A stretch of DNA of 64,000 nt from Chondromyces crocatus (GCF_001189295.1 NZ_CP012159.1:5968525-6032524), one strand, 5' to 3'. Positions 1 to 9,402 are shown, numbered from the stretch's first letter. Numbers and translations: made by a program. Notes: a model not told the origin generated them from the letters alone.

Positions 1-692
1 ATGCGGACCCAGAGCGCGGCATTGGCGACGCTGCCGACGTAGAGGACGGCGAGGGCAGGGAGCCAGGCCCGCGCGAAGCCGATGCTCAGGAACAGAGCTG
101 GAGCGACGGCGAGGGCGAGGACCGCGAGGGCGAGGCCCGCCGTCCGCAACCCGCGTGTCTCCTGGTAGAACGCAGCGACACGCGCCCTGGCCGCGTCGAG
201 ATCGCACTGCGCCGCGAGCCGCTGCTCGATCGCGGCAGGGCGCGCCTCGGTGGGCAGCTGGCGCAGGGCCTCGATGGCCTCGGCCACCTGCTGCGCGAGC
301 GTCGACGACGCGGTCTGCGCGAGCAGCTCGCCGTCGACGCGGACCTCGTTGCCCACCGAGGTCACCCGCTTCATCTCGTCGAAGCGCAGAAACAGGCCGG
401 TGTGCGGAGCGCGTTCCTCGGCCTCCAGGCACTCGGTGACCCACCCGAGCGCGCCGTCGCGGCCCAGGGCGACGGGCCACTGCGGGACCAGGAACGTGAC
501 CGCCTCGGGCAAGAGCGGCACACCGAGCACCGCGCCCCCGCGGGCGTTGCCGAACGTGCGGTGGGGCAGGGCGGGGCGGGCCCGGCCACGTGACCACGCC
601 GGGAGGGCGAGCGCGCCCCGCGGCACCCACGCCACGGCTTCCAGCAGCACCAGGACGACGAGTGTGAGGTAGAGGGCCTGACCGTCCGTCAT
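1..692 (-). CDS. hypothetical membrane protein (3' end truncated by window)
   Basis: Only the N-terminal 230 or so residues are present; the gene runs off the left edge. The protein starts MTDGQALYLTLVVLVLLEAV, a hydrophobic N-terminal helix. A soluble, charged middle part with a predicted helix (around residues 105-150) follows. After it come at least two more hydrophobic segments, rich in Ala, Leu and Val, near the window edge. The ATG is 24 nt downstream of the stop of the DUF2167 gene on the same strand, so the two are probably cotranscribed and act in the envelope together. I do not recognise a family. The reading frame is clean on the minus strand across the whole stretch, while open frames on the other strand have Arg-rich, unnatural composition. 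Confidence 0.7.
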   Translation of the reverse strand, partial: MTDGQALYLTLVVLVLLEAVAWVPRGALALPAWSRGRARPALPHRTFGNARGGAVLGVPLLPEAVTFLVPQWPVALGRDGALGWVTECLEAEERAPHTGLFLRFDEMKRVTSVGNEVRVDGELLAQTASSTLAQQVAEAIEALRQLPTEARPAAIEQRLAAQCDLDAARARVAAFYQETRGLRTAGLALAVLALAVAPALFLSIGFARAWLPALAVLYVGSVANAALWVR

Positions 693-716
693 GAACCGCG
701 CAAGGCGTGCTGGCGC

Positions 717-1784
717 TCAGCCTTCCTTGTTGCGCCGGAAGAGCTTGGCCCCGAGCGCCCCGACGCCTGCCACGAGGAGCATCACCAGCTTGACGGCGCC
801 CTTGCCGAGCTTGCCGAGGATCCCCGTCTTGGCCGCCGCGGCGACGGCACCCCCTGTGACCAGGCCGACCAGACCGATCTCGGCGATCTTGTCGCCCGGC
901 TTGTACTCCGCGTACCGCTCGCCGTCGTTGTACGAGAAGCGCTCCAGAAGCTTCCGCGCGGTCGGCAGCGCCGCCGCGTAGTCCTCCGGTGCCACGATGA
1001 GGCTCGCCTCCATGACGCCGTTCCTGCCGAGGATGCGGATGTTGTGGTTCACCGTCTGTCCGCCGGTGGTGTCATCCTGCCCCGTCGTGGCCCACTCGAG
1101 GTTGTGCGTGGTCGGCTCGTAGCGCGGCGGCTGGGCCCAGCCCACCAGGCTCACCGTTCCCCAACCGCGCTCGCGGCGCACCTCATTGCTCCGGTCATTG
1201 CCCTGGCGCAGGGCCTGCATCATGGCGCCGGCGTCGAGATCGGCCTTGTCCTCGTCCTTCACGTAACCGATCTCGGCGAACTGGAAGATGATCGACCACG
1301 AGAAGTCGGCGGCAGAGATCATGCCCAGCTCGCGCTTGCTGGTGGGATTCTGGTTCAGTTCGAGGAAGCGCTGGGTCGTCTTCGCGTCGGCGAAGACCGT
1401 CCCTTCCGGGACGTCGAGCTGCGCCACGACGCCGAGCGCCCCCTGGGTCGGCCCTGGTTTCCACGGGAGCGAGAGGATCTGGCGAACGTGCTCCGGAAGC
1501 TGGTCGGCGCCCTCGATGAACTGACCTTCGACGGGCGAAGGGACGACGCCTGCTCCGAGATCGGCCGTCGCGGCACCTTGCGCGGCGGGCGCGCTGCTCG
1601 GGGCGGGCGCTGGCGGGGTGGGTCTCGGCAGCGGAGCGGGGGGGGGAGGACGCGGGGACGGCACCGCGATCTCCACGGGCGGTGGAGCGATGTCCGCCCG
1701 CGCGGGGGCCCCGGTCAGCGTCGCCGCCGGAAGGACGGTGGCAAACCCCAGCGCGAGACGCGACCACTGTCGGGGACGCAACAT
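717..1784 (-). CDS. DUF2167 family exported membrane protein
   Basis: 355 residues from the start MLRPRQWSRLALGF, chosen because it opens directly into a signal peptide ending near ...GAPARA; an upstream in-frame start would only add an unlikely 20-residue leader. Residues 34-66 are Pro-rich. The body holds the DUF2167 core, including the GWAQPP motif (about 215-220) followed by the NLEWA stretch. The last 55 residues are hydrophobic (one or two membrane spans) and end in a basic tail. DUF2167 proteins are membrane proteins of unknown function. The gene sits between a lipoprotein gene 75 nt upstream and a membrane-protein gene 24 nt downstream, all on the minus strand, so a three-gene envelope operon is likely. 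Confidence 0.8.
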   Translation of the reverse strand: MLRPRQWSRLALGFATVLPAATLTGAPARADIAPPPVEIAVPSPRPPPPAPLPRPTPPAPAPSSAPAAQGAATADLGAGVVPSPVEGQFIEGADQLPEHVRQILSLPWKPGPTQGALGVVAQLDVPEGTVFADAKTTQRFLELNQNPTSKRELGMISAADFSWSIIFQFAEIGYVKDEDKADLDAGAMMQALRQGNDRSNEVRRERGWGTVSLVGWAQPPRYEPTTHNLEWATTGQDDTTGGQTVNHNIRILGRNGVMEASLIVAPEDYAAALPTARKLLERFSYNDGERYAEYKPGDKIAEIGLVGLVTGGAVAAAAKTGILGKLGKGAVKLVMLLVAGVGALGAKLFRRNKEG

Positions 1785-1859
1785 CCAGCCATCGGAGCCG
1801 ACCCACCGGGCGGGGTCAAGGGCTCTCGACCCGTCGAGATGCATGGCGGATGCAGGCGT

Positions 1860-2462
1860 TCAACGCGCCGACTGCAGCAGCGTGCGCAGCGTCTCCCGCG
1901 TGGCCTGCACCGTCTCGTCGGGACCGACGACCTTGAAGAACCAGTTCCCACGATCCTTCGTGCGGACCACCGCGCCGAGCAGCCGGAAGTTCTCCTTCAC
2001 CATCTCCACGGGCGACTTTCCGAGGCGTCGTGAGGGCGGCGCGAGCGCGACCTTGTAGGTTCCCGGCAGCTCGACCATCTCCACCTGCATCTCTCGCACG
2101 GCGAACGAGGAGCGCTGCTGCCCCACGCCGACCTTGCCTTCGAACTGGTTGAGCCACGTCTGGAAGTTCTTCTCCACGTCGCCGTGGCTCCCCGTGCCGA
2201 AGAACATCACGCGCACCTCGGTATCGTCCTTGTCGCTCGGCGCGCGGGGGACCTTGTAGGCGGCCTTCTCGTAGCCGTTCTTCACCACCTCGATCGCGCT
2301 CCAGCTCCCCGGCGCCTCCCACTGGAGCGGCGGCACGACCGGGGTCGTCGCGGACGCCATCGGGCCTGCCTCTGGTTCGGCAGGTGTGCGCGAGCAGGCG
2401 GAGAGCGCAGCGAGGGCGACGATCAGCGGAGGGGCGAACAGGGCGTGCTGGGAACGGCTCAT
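1860..2462 (-). CDS. putative lipoprotein
   Basis: 200 residues starting MSRSQHALFAPPLIVALAAL with a lipobox LSAC at residues 20-23 (lipidated Cys23). A short Pro/Ala spacer and a mixed alpha/beta domain of about 150 residues follow; that domain contains VMFFGTGSHGDVEKN and ends in a helix. No named family is recognised. It is the first gene of the minus-strand operon leading to the DUF2167 protein. A shared periplasmic-face or outer-membrane role is an inference from that context only. The gene is divergent from the YtpQ-like gene, with a 188-nt intergenic region that should hold both promoters. Confidence 0.7.
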   Translation of the reverse strand: MSRSQHALFAPPLIVALAALSACSRTPAEPEAGPMASATTPVVPPLQWEAPGSWSAIEVVKNGYEKAAYKVPRAPSDKDDTEVRVMFFGTGSHGDVEKNFQTWLNQFEGKVGVGQQRSSFAVREMQVEMVELPGTYKVALAPPSRRLGKSPVEMVKENFRLLGAVVRTKDRGNWFFKVVGPDETVQATRETLRTLLQSAR

Positions 2463-2650
2463 CGGAAGAGATTCGGGGGGCGTCGGAGCGTATACCACGA
2501 CCGCTGCCTGCGCCGAGCCGCGCCGCGTCCTCGCCAGCCCTTCTCGAGAGGCCACCGCGACCGCCATGGCGCCGCCACCCGGGTCCGGCCATGGAGGCCC
2601 TGGATCTCCGAGGAAATCCCGCTGGCACGGCGCTCGTAAAGGGAGACGCC

Positions 2651-3493
2651 ATGATGACCGCGAACCCGCTCCACGACCTGCGCTCCTCGGGACCTTCCGT
2701 GAGCAAAGGCCATCCAGGTACCACTGGCTCCGTCGCGCCCGACACGCGTGGCGATGTGCATCCCGCCATGCTCCCCGGCGCGGTGAGCCCTCGACCGGAG
2801 CCCACCCGTGCCACCGAGGGAGTCGCCGATGCCGACGCCGTTCTTCGCGAGGAGCTGCACCGGCTGGGGCGGTACGAGGACGCATGGGGGCGCCTCAAGA
2901 TCCGGCTCCACCCTGCGAGCTACCTCAAGCGACAGGACGCTTCGCACTTCGTGCTGCGCAAGGTCGCCGACGGGATCGCGGGGCTCCTGGTCTGCGATCT
3001 GGGCTTCGCCAACATCTCGGTGCCCTCGGTGCTCGCGGCAGGTTGGGGCGTCCCTGCCGATGAGGTGTGGGCGCGTGCTCTGCAGAACGTCCGGGCCGAG
3101 GGGCGCCTCGACGAGGTGCCCGGAAAGGAGTTCGGCGTCCCGCTCGATCTGCTTGCATCCTCGAGCCATTACGCCGCGAGCCACCTCTTGTTCCTCGAGG
3201 ACTACATGCCGGGTGACGCGGGGTACGGCGCCCTCGTGGGCGTGCCGCAGCGGCATCTCCTGGTGCGGCACATCATCCGTGACCGGGAGGTCTTTCAGGC
3301 CATCCACCTGATGTCCCAGGTGATCGACGACTGGTACGTCGCCGACGCGGGCCCGATCTCGCGGGATCTCTACTGGTGGCGCGGGGGCCAGATCACCCGA
3401 CTCGTGCTCGATCGGAGAACCAACGGTCTCGTCCTCGGGACGAGCGAGCCCTTCGCGGGCGAGGTCCTGGCCAAGGTGCTCGCGGGCAGCTGA
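2651..3493 (+). CDS. YtpQ/DUF1444-like cytoplasmic protein (tentative)
   Basis: 280 residues. The ATG at 2651 has a GGGAG ribosome-binding site 6 nt upstream. There is no signal peptide and no membrane segment. From about residue 75 it reads as a compact alpha/beta protein. Two blocks are reminiscent of DUF1444 (YtpQ): a block around WARALQNVRAEG, and a LLFLEDY ... ALVGVPQRHLLV block, where DUF1444 proteins have a 'vavPnRd' strand. Function of that family is not established. The N-terminal 65 residues are Pro/Gly-rich and look disordered. It precedes two glycoside hydrolase genes on the same strand, but the 176-nt gap suggests separate transcription. Confidence 0.6.
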   Translation: MMTANPLHDLRSSGPSVSKGHPGTTGSVAPDTRGDVHPAMLPGAVSPRPEPTRATEGVADADAVLREELHRLGRYEDAWGRLKIRLHPASYLKRQDASHFVLRKVADGIAGLLVCDLGFANISVPSVLAAGWGVPADEVWARALQNVRAEGRLDEVPGKEFGVPLDLLASSSHYAASHLLFLEDYMPGDAGYGALVGVPQRHLLVRHIIRDREVFQAIHLMSQVIDDWYVADAGPISRDLYWWRGGQITRLVLDRRTNGLVLGTSEPFAGEVLAKVLAGS

Positions 3494-3669
3494 TCGCGGC
3501 GTGCGCCATGGATGATGCGATGCGTCGTAGACGGGCCTCCAAGATTCGCCGGACGGAGATGTCAGGGCGACGGGATATCGACGTCGCAGGCGTGCCTGGT
3601 TTACGCTGCGGGCATCCTTCGTGGAGTTCGGCACGTCTTCTCCGGGTCGACCCGGAGGTCTCCTGCCGC

Positions 3670-5847
3670 ATGACCGTCGCACCCCATCATCGTCTTCTGG
3701 TGCCTGCCGTCCTCGCGCTCGTGGGAGCGCTGGCTCCCTCGTGCGTCGAGGACCGGCACCCGACGCGCGACTGCGCCACGGTGATCTGGGCCCGGCAGGA
3801 GCAAGGGGGGGAGCTGCGCGTCCAGGGAAGCTGGGACGGCTGGGCGCTGCCGGGGACCGCGCTGCAGAGCCATGGCGACGGCTGGTACCTGGTCGAGCTG
3901 AGCTTGCCCCCAGGCGAGCATGGGTACCGGATCCTGGAGGGGGGAGCGCTGCGGCGTGACGCCTACAACCCGCTCACCACCTTCCGGGTGGACGCGGAGG
4001 GCGAGGACGAGGAAGTCGCGCTGGCCCTCTCGCCTGACTGCAGCGTGCCCGAGCTGCGCGTCACCGCCGTCGAGGTGAGCGGAGGTGACGTGACCGTGCG
4101 CGGCACGTTCCTGGCGAAGCCCCAAGGGCCGCCGCTCGATCCTGCGCGGCTCGTCGGGGTGCTCGGGAGCGGCGAGCCGACCGAGGTGACCGAGGTCGAC
4201 CCGGCCGAGGGCACGTTTCTGCTGCGGAAGAGGGGACTCCGGCGGGGCAAGCACACCCTCACGATCACCGCCGCGGACACCCGGGGGAGCGCGGCCGGGT
4301 CGGCACGGGCCGTGGCCTGGGTCGAGCCTGCCAGCGCGAACTGGGACGAGGGCCTTCTCTACCAGATCGTCACGGACCGGTTCCGCGGCGATGGGGGTGC
4401 TGCGCTCGCACCACCAGCGACGCCAGGCGCGCGCGCGGGCGGGACGCTCGACGGCATCCGCGCCGAGATCGAGCGGGGAACCTTCGAAGCGCTGGGGGTG
4501 ACCGGGCTCTGGATCTCGCCGGTGTACACGAACCCCGTGGAGGTGCGCTCGGGCAACGATGGGCGCCTTTACGAGGGCTACCACCAGTACTGGCCTCTGG
4601 AGCCGCGCTCGGTGGAGCCGCGCCTCGGCGGTCCGGAGGCGCTGGACGCCCTCATCGACACGGCCCACCGGCACGGCCTGCGCGTGCTCTTCGACCTGGT
4701 GCCGAACCACGTCTACGAGGCCAGCGAGCGGTACACGACGTACCGCAACAGCGGCTGGTTCAACGAGGGGCCGGAGGCGTGCGTGTGCGGGACGCCCGGG
4801 TGCAGCTGGGGAGATTTCATCCAGACCTGCTGGTTCACGCCGTACCTGGCCGACATCCGCTGGCAGAACCACGATGCGATGCGCATGGCGGTCGACGACG
4901 CGCTGTTCTGGATGGACCGCTTCGACGCCGACGGGGTGCGCATCGACGCGGTACCGATGATGCCCAGGGCCACCACCCGGCGGATCACGAGCGCGTTGCG
5001 GGCTCACGCCGCCCCGCGGCACGCCCTGTTCTCGGTGGGCGAGGTGTTCACCGGGCCTGGCCTGCGCGCCATCGACGAGATCCGCTACTTCCTCGGTCCG
5101 AACGGTCTCGACGGGGCCTTCGATTTCCCGCTGATGTGGGCCATCCGCGACGCGGTGGCGAGCGGGTACGGTGGCTTCGAGGCGGTGGAGAAGACGCTGG
5201 TCGAGACGGGGGCTGCGCTCGCCGGGTCGGGGGCGGTGCTGGGGAGGATGATCGACAACCACGACGTCTCCCGGTTCATCTCCGAGGCGACGTTCGAAGG
5301 AGGCAACAACGCCTGGACGTCGCCGCCGCCGCAGCCCACCCGCGCAGAACCCTACCAGCGCACCCGGCTGGCGCTCGCGCTGGTGCTGACCTTGCCGGGA
5401 ATGCCGGTGCTCTACTACGGCGACGAGGTGGCCCTCGCCGGCGCGGGCGACCCGGACAACCGCCGCGTGATGCCAGCGCTCGACGCGCTCTCGGCCGAGC
5501 AGGAGGCGACGTTGATGCTGACGCGCCGACTCGGGAAGCTGCGTCGGTGCTCGGCAGCCCTACGCCGGGGTGAGCGTCAGCTCCTCGTGGCCGGCAAGCA
5601 GCTCTACGCTTTCCGCCGTGATGCCGACGATGGGGAGCTGGTGCTCGCACTGTTCTCGACGGCGCCGGAGCCGGTCGATCTTCCCCTCCCGGTCGGTGCT
5701 GCGCCGGCCGGGACCTACGTGGACGTCATGACCGGCGAGCGCATCGAACTCTCGCCTGGCACTCCGCTCGTGCTGCCGCCTCTGAGCCATCGGATCCTCC
5801 TCCCCCACGACAGCCCCTGTCTCGAAGCCCCTGGAGACCTGCCATGA
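3670..5847 (+). CDS. GH13 alpha-amylase family lipoprotein 1
   Basis: 725 residues. The N-terminus is a signal sequence ending in Cys25 (APSC, a weak lipobox), so the enzyme is probably exported and perhaps lipid-anchored. Residues about 45-110 form a CBM48-like beta domain (VQGSWDGWALP), then an Ig-like segment, then a TIM-barrel GH13 domain from about 220. All four GH13 regions are readable: LVPNHV; GVRIDAV with nucleophile Asp426; GEVFTG with acid/base Glu458; and DNHD with Asp532. Between regions I and II lies a Cys cluster, CVCGTPGCSW, followed by TCWFTPYL. Expected role: hydrolysis or transglycosylation of alpha-1,4-glucans outside the cell. The stop codon overlaps the start of the next GH13 gene (ATGA). 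The exact substrate cannot be told. Confidence 0.85.
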   Translation: MTVAPHHRLLVPAVLALVGALAPSCVEDRHPTRDCATVIWARQEQGGELRVQGSWDGWALPGTALQSHGDGWYLVELSLPPGEHGYRILEGGALRRDAYNPLTTFRVDAEGEDEEVALALSPDCSVPELRVTAVEVSGGDVTVRGTFLAKPQGPPLDPARLVGVLGSGEPTEVTEVDPAEGTFLLRKRGLRRGKHTLTITAADTRGSAAGSARAVAWVEPASANWDEGLLYQIVTDRFRGDGGAALAPPATPGARAGGTLDGIRAEIERGTFEALGVTGLWISPVYTNPVEVRSGNDGRLYEGYHQYWPLEPRSVEPRLGGPEALDALIDTAHRHGLRVLFDLVPNHVYEASERYTTYRNSGWFNEGPEACVCGTPGCSWGDFIQTCWFTPYLADIRWQNHDAMRMAVDDALFWMDRFDADGVRIDAVPMMPRATTRRITSALRAHAAPRHALFSVGEVFTGPGLRAIDEIRYFLGPNGLDGAFDFPLMWAIRDAVASGYGGFEAVEKTLVETGAALAGSGAVLGRMIDNHDVSRFISEATFEGGNNAWTSPPPQPTRAEPYQRTRLALALVLTLPGMPVLYYGDEVALAGAGDPDNRRVMPALDALSAEQEATLMLTRRLGKLRRCSAALRRGERQLLVAGKQLYAFRRDADDGELVLALFSTAPEPVDLPLPVGAAPAGTYVDVMTGERIELSPGTPLVLPPLSHRILLPHDSPCLEAPGDLP

Positions 5848-7892
5848 GAATGCCCTCCGCCCCTTGGACCGCGATCGCCCTGGTGGGCAGCCTGTTCGGG
5901 ATGACCGCCGCGACGGCGTGCAGTGACGATTCCCTCATGGATCGCTACCCGCCGGGCACGGGCGCCTTCGATCCGGGCTCGGTGCCGCCCGGTCCAGGGA
6001 GCGGTTCCGGCTATGGCGCGGGTGGGCCCTCGGGCGGTGGTGGGGATGGTGGTTCGGGCGGCGTCATCGATCCTGGGCCGCCCCAGTGTGACGACTCGTC
6101 GAAGCGCTGCGACCACATGTTCACCTACGCAGGGACGGGCAACGAGGCGAGCGTCGAGATTCGCGGGAGCTTCGCGCCGGGCGCCTGGGACGACGGCGTG
6201 CAGATGACCCGGCAGAATGACCAGTGGGTCGCGACCGTGCCCATCCCGTACGGGCAGTCGGTGCAGTACAAGCTGGTCATCGATGGCACGACCTGGATCT
6301 CCGATCCAGGTAACCCCAACCAGGTGGACGACGGCTTTGGTGGCAAGAACTCGCTCATCGAGGCCACGACCTGCGACCCGTGGACCTGCGAGGAGCTGCC
6401 GGGGACCTTCAACTGGCGTGACGCGGTCCTCTACTTCGTCTTCGTCGATCGCTTCTTCAACGGCGATCCCAGCAATGATGGCCCCAGCATCCCTCAGGTG
6501 CAGCCACCCGCCGCCTACCAGGGCGGCGACTGGGCCGGCGTGCGGCAGAAGCTCGCCGAAGGGTACTTCACCGAGCTCGGGGTGAACGTCCTGTGGCTGA
6601 CCGTGCCGATGGACAACACCGATCAGGCGGGTCAGGGCAACGGCGAATCCCACATGTACAGCGCCTACCACGGCTACTGGCCGCGGGATCTCACCCAGCC
6701 AGAGGCGCGCTTCGGGACGATGGCCGAGTTCAAGGCGCTGGTCGACGAGGCGCATGCCATGGGGATCAAGGTCATCGTCGACTACGCGATGAACCACGTG
6801 CATGCCAGCTCGCCCGTGTACCAGCAGAACCAGAGCTGGTTCTGGCCGAACGACAACGGTAGCGGTGGCAACTGCATCTGCGGTGACGGCTGTTCGTGGG
6901 ATGGGGCCCAGGGGAGGCGGTGCTGGTTCACGAGCTACCTGCCGGACTTCAATTTCACGGTGGCGGCGGCCCGGAACTGGTCGGTCGACAACGCGGTGTG
7001 GTGGATCAAGGAGACGGGCATCGACGGCTACCGCCTGGACGCGGTGAAGCACATCGAGGACCAGTGGATCATCGATCTGCGCAACCGCGTGAAGAGCGAG
7101 ATCCTGCCGTCGACCGGCGAGCATTTCTACATGGTGGGTGAGACCTTCACCGGAGACCGTGGCCTCATCAACCACTACGTGGACTCGTACCGGATGCTCG
7201 ACGGGCAGTTCGACTTCCCGCTCCGGGCGAGCATCGTGCGCACGCTGCTGATGCGGCACGGCTCGCTGAACGAGCTGGTCAACGAGCTGAACATCAGCGA
7301 TGGGGCGTTCGCCAATGGCATCATGAGCACCTTCATCGGGAACCACGACGTGCCGCGCTCGATCCACTTCGCGGAGGACACGCCGATGTGGGGTGACGCC
7401 TGGGACGGCGGCAAGGATCGCAACTGGTCCAACCTGCCAGGCTTGCCTGGCGGAGCGAGCGCATTCGAGCGGCTCGCGAACGGCTTCACGCTCATCTACA
7501 CGACGAAGGGCGTCCCGCTGATCTACTACGGTGACGAGATCGGCCTGCCCGGCGCCGGCGATCCCGACAACCGCCGCTTCATGGCGTGGTCGGGGTATTC
7601 CGCGGGACAGACGAAGCTCCTGAACCACATGAAGAAGCTCGGGACCATCCGCGCAGCGCACCCCGCGCTCCGCCGTGGGAACCGTCAGACGCTGACGGTC
7701 AACACGGACACGCTGGCATACTCGATGACCGGGAGCGGAGAGACGGTCTACGTGACGATCAATCGGAGCGATACCGCACAGCAGGTGGGGGGGTTGCCCG
7801 CGGGTCAGTTCACGGATGCTCTGACGAACGAGTCCGTGTCAGGCCCGACGGTGACAGTGCCCCCCAGGTCGTCTAGGATCCTCGTACAGTAG
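5844..7892 (+). CDS. GH13 alpha-amylase family lipoprotein 2
   Basis: 682 residues, starting inside the stop of the preceding GH13 gene (ATGA), which implies translational coupling. A signal sequence ends at Cys26. It is followed by a Gly/Ser/Pro linker (about 40-75), a CBM48-like starch-binding domain (IRGSFAPGAWDDG, about 100-170) and a GH13 barrel. Catalytic residues are Asp399 (YRLDAVKH), Glu433 (GETFTGD) and Asp502 (GNHD). Unlike its neighbour it keeps the region II His (His403). The same Cys-rich loop as in the neighbour is present (CICGDGCSW, then CWFTSYL). The two proteins are paralogues with clearly different N-terminal spacers. Secreted starch, glycogen or maltodextrin processing is the likely role. 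Confidence 0.87.
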   Translation: MRMPSAPWTAIALVGSLFGMTAATACSDDSLMDRYPPGTGAFDPGSVPPGPGSGSGYGAGGPSGGGGDGGSGGVIDPGPPQCDDSSKRCDHMFTYAGTGNEASVEIRGSFAPGAWDDGVQMTRQNDQWVATVPIPYGQSVQYKLVIDGTTWISDPGNPNQVDDGFGGKNSLIEATTCDPWTCEELPGTFNWRDAVLYFVFVDRFFNGDPSNDGPSIPQVQPPAAYQGGDWAGVRQKLAEGYFTELGVNVLWLTVPMDNTDQAGQGNGESHMYSAYHGYWPRDLTQPEARFGTMAEFKALVDEAHAMGIKVIVDYAMNHVHASSPVYQQNQSWFWPNDNGSGGNCICGDGCSWDGAQGRRCWFTSYLPDFNFTVAAARNWSVDNAVWWIKETGIDGYRLDAVKHIEDQWIIDLRNRVKSEILPSTGEHFYMVGETFTGDRGLINHYVDSYRMLDGQFDFPLRASIVRTLLMRHGSLNELVNELNISDGAFANGIMSTFIGNHDVPRSIHFAEDTPMWGDAWDGGKDRNWSNLPGLPGGASAFERLANGFTLIYTTKGVPLIYYGDEIGLPGAGDPDNRRFMAWSGYSAGQTKLLNHMKKLGTIRAAHPALRRGNRQTLTVNTDTLAYSMTGSGETVYVTINRSDTAQQVGGLPAGQFTDALTNESVSGPTVTVPPRSSRILVQ

Positions 7893-7987
7893 TGCTGGAC
7901 GCCGTGGTGAACCTGCCACGGCATCCGGCGTCGAGGTTCAGCCCCGAGACGATGGTCCGGGGTCGCATGGCAGGACAGGAGGGGGGG

Positions 7988-8191
7988 ATGGCAACCGGAA
8001 CGGTCTTTTACTTCAGCAAAGACAAGGGGATGGGTGTCATCAAGCAGGACGGGGATGACGCCCAGGTGCGGGTCCTGGCGGCTGACATCGAGGAGCCCGA
8101 GACGAAGCACCTGATCACCGGACAGAAGGTGGAGTTCGAGGTGAGTGCCGGCGCGGAGGCGCTTCGGGCGCTGAACGTCCGGGTGGTCTGA
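7988..8191 (+). CDS. divergent cold-shock-domain protein
   Basis: 67 residues. The ATG at 7988 follows a strong GGAGGGGGG ribosome-binding site; an in-frame upstream extension lacks homology. The sequence MATGTVFYFSKDKGMGVI matches the start of CspA-type cold-shock domains, and the length is normal. The nucleic-acid-binding motifs are altered: RNP1 reads KGMGVI instead of KGFGFI, and the RNP2 position reads VRVLAADI instead of VFVH. The aromatic residues that normally stack on single-stranded nucleic acid are therefore largely gone. It may bind RNA weakly or act differently. It lies 95 nt after the GH13 pair, convergent with the SRPBCC gene. Confidence 0.75.
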   Translation: MATGTVFYFSKDKGMGVIKQDGDDAQVRVLAADIEEPETKHLITGQKVEFEVSAGAEALRALNVRVV

Positions 8192-8272
8192 AGCGCCGGA
8201 CGAGGAGAGAGCGTCGCGAGGGCGCCACGGCCAGGGAGGCCGTCCAAGGACTCCCGCGCCACGCGAGGCCGG

Positions 8273-9256
8273 TCACCCCAGGTGGCGCGCGAGATTTCCC
8301 AGGGACGCTCGGAGGCCGGCGTCGTGGTCGGCCTGGCTGATGCCCGGGGGGACGTTCTCGGCGGTGACGATGACGAGCGTCCCTTCGGCCGACGGCTCGA
8401 AGGACCAGGTCATCACCATCTCGCCTGCGAACGCGCTTTCCTCCGACTCGAATTCGCCGGACTGCACGATGCGTTTGCCTGGCGCCAGGGCCAGGAAACG
8501 GCCTGTGCTGATGTCGGTTCGCGCGCTCGTCTTGCCCAGGTCGGGTGGTATCGACTCGTCGTAGGTCAGCTCGATGCGATACCGCCCCCCCTCGCGGAAG
8601 TCATATTCGAGAGCGCGACCCGTCATGCCCTCTGGCGGCAGCCATGCCATCAAGGAGTCGGGATCGGCGAAGGCGCCGAAGATCGCATCGGCGCTGGCAG
8701 CGATGACGAGTGAAGCGGTGTCCGTTCGTCCTCGAGGCCGACCCTTGTCTCCTGCGTCGGCCGGCGTTTTCTTCTCGGCGCGAGTCTCCGCCGTTGCGCG
8801 CGGCAGTTCGATGAGCCCTTTCAGGTGGTTCAGCGAGAGCCGCCAGCCGCCCTCGGCGTGCGCCTGGGCGGCCGGACTCACGTTGCCGTCCTGGATCACC
8901 GTCGCCCGCGTACCTGCGCCTTCGTCCGAGAGCTCGATCGTGACGTGATGAATGTCCTCGCGTTGGAGCACGTCCCTGGAGTGCGGGTCCGTGTACTCGT
9001 ACGCGAGCAGGCGCCCTTCTTCGACACGGTGGACGAGCCCCTCCACGCGCGAGGGCTCGCCTGCCAGCTCGAACACCCAGACGAACGGCTCGCCCAGGCG
9101 AAAGCCCGAGATCACCTCGGTGACGGGCAGGATCTTCGTGATGCTGTCTGGCTGCATCAGCGCGTCCCATACGGCCTGCCTGGGGGCGTCGATGAGCACG
9201 GCGGCGCGTGCGACGAGGTTGGCATCGGCGATCACGGCGTCCTGCGGTCGGGGCAT
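8273..9256 (-). CDS. tandem SRPBCC (AHSA1-like) domain protein
   Basis: 327 residues from ATG MPRPQDAVIADANLV; a GTG 21 nt upstream is possible. Two START/SRPBCC-type domains are joined head to tail. The first (about 10-145) opens VARAAVLIDAPRQAVWDALM and the second (about 175-327) opens ASLVIAASADAIFGAFADP. A charged linker (RAEKKTPADAGDK) lies between. Each half has the typical AHSA1 layout: an N-terminal strand, the 'VW-ALxDP' helix, and a final helix. AHSA1-like proteins bind hydrophobic ligands or act as Hsp90-activator-like domains; the ligand here is unknown. It is cytoplasmic, with no signal peptide. It lies 146 nt downstream of the helicase fusion gene on the same strand. Confidence 0.8.
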   Translation of the reverse strand: MPRPQDAVIADANLVARAAVLIDAPRQAVWDALMQPDSITKILPVTEVISGFRLGEPFVWVFELAGEPSRVEGLVHRVEEGRLLAYEYTDPHSRDVLQREDIHHVTIELSDEGAGTRATVIQDGNVSPAAQAHAEGGWRLSLNHLKGLIELPRATAETRAEKKTPADAGDKGRPRGRTDTASLVIAASADAIFGAFADPDSLMAWLPPEGMTGRALEYDFREGGRYRIELTYDESIPPDLGKTSARTDISTGRFLALAPGKRIVQSGEFESEESAFAGEMVMTWSFEPSAEGTLVIVTAENVPPGISQADHDAGLRASLGNLARHLG

Positions 9257-9402
9257 GCTTCTCGGTATCACGTTCACGCAGCGGGGGCTCTCGACCGCAC
9301 CTCCGCTCGGTGCTGCACGAGGCCGCTTGCCCAGGATGTAGAGCTGTCGGCGTCCACGAGGGCGCGCGCTTCGAGGAGCGGCAAACGCTGGCGATGCACG
9401 GC

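Noticed and set aside
2625-2640. TGGCAC-like sigma-54 promoter before the YtpQ-like gene
   Set aside because: The -12 GC element is missing at the required distance.
8227-8243. ACGGCC-AGGGA-GGCCGT hairpin between convergent genes as terminator
   Set aside because: The stem is only 6 bp and no T-tract follows on either strand; hairpins this size are frequent by chance at this GC content.
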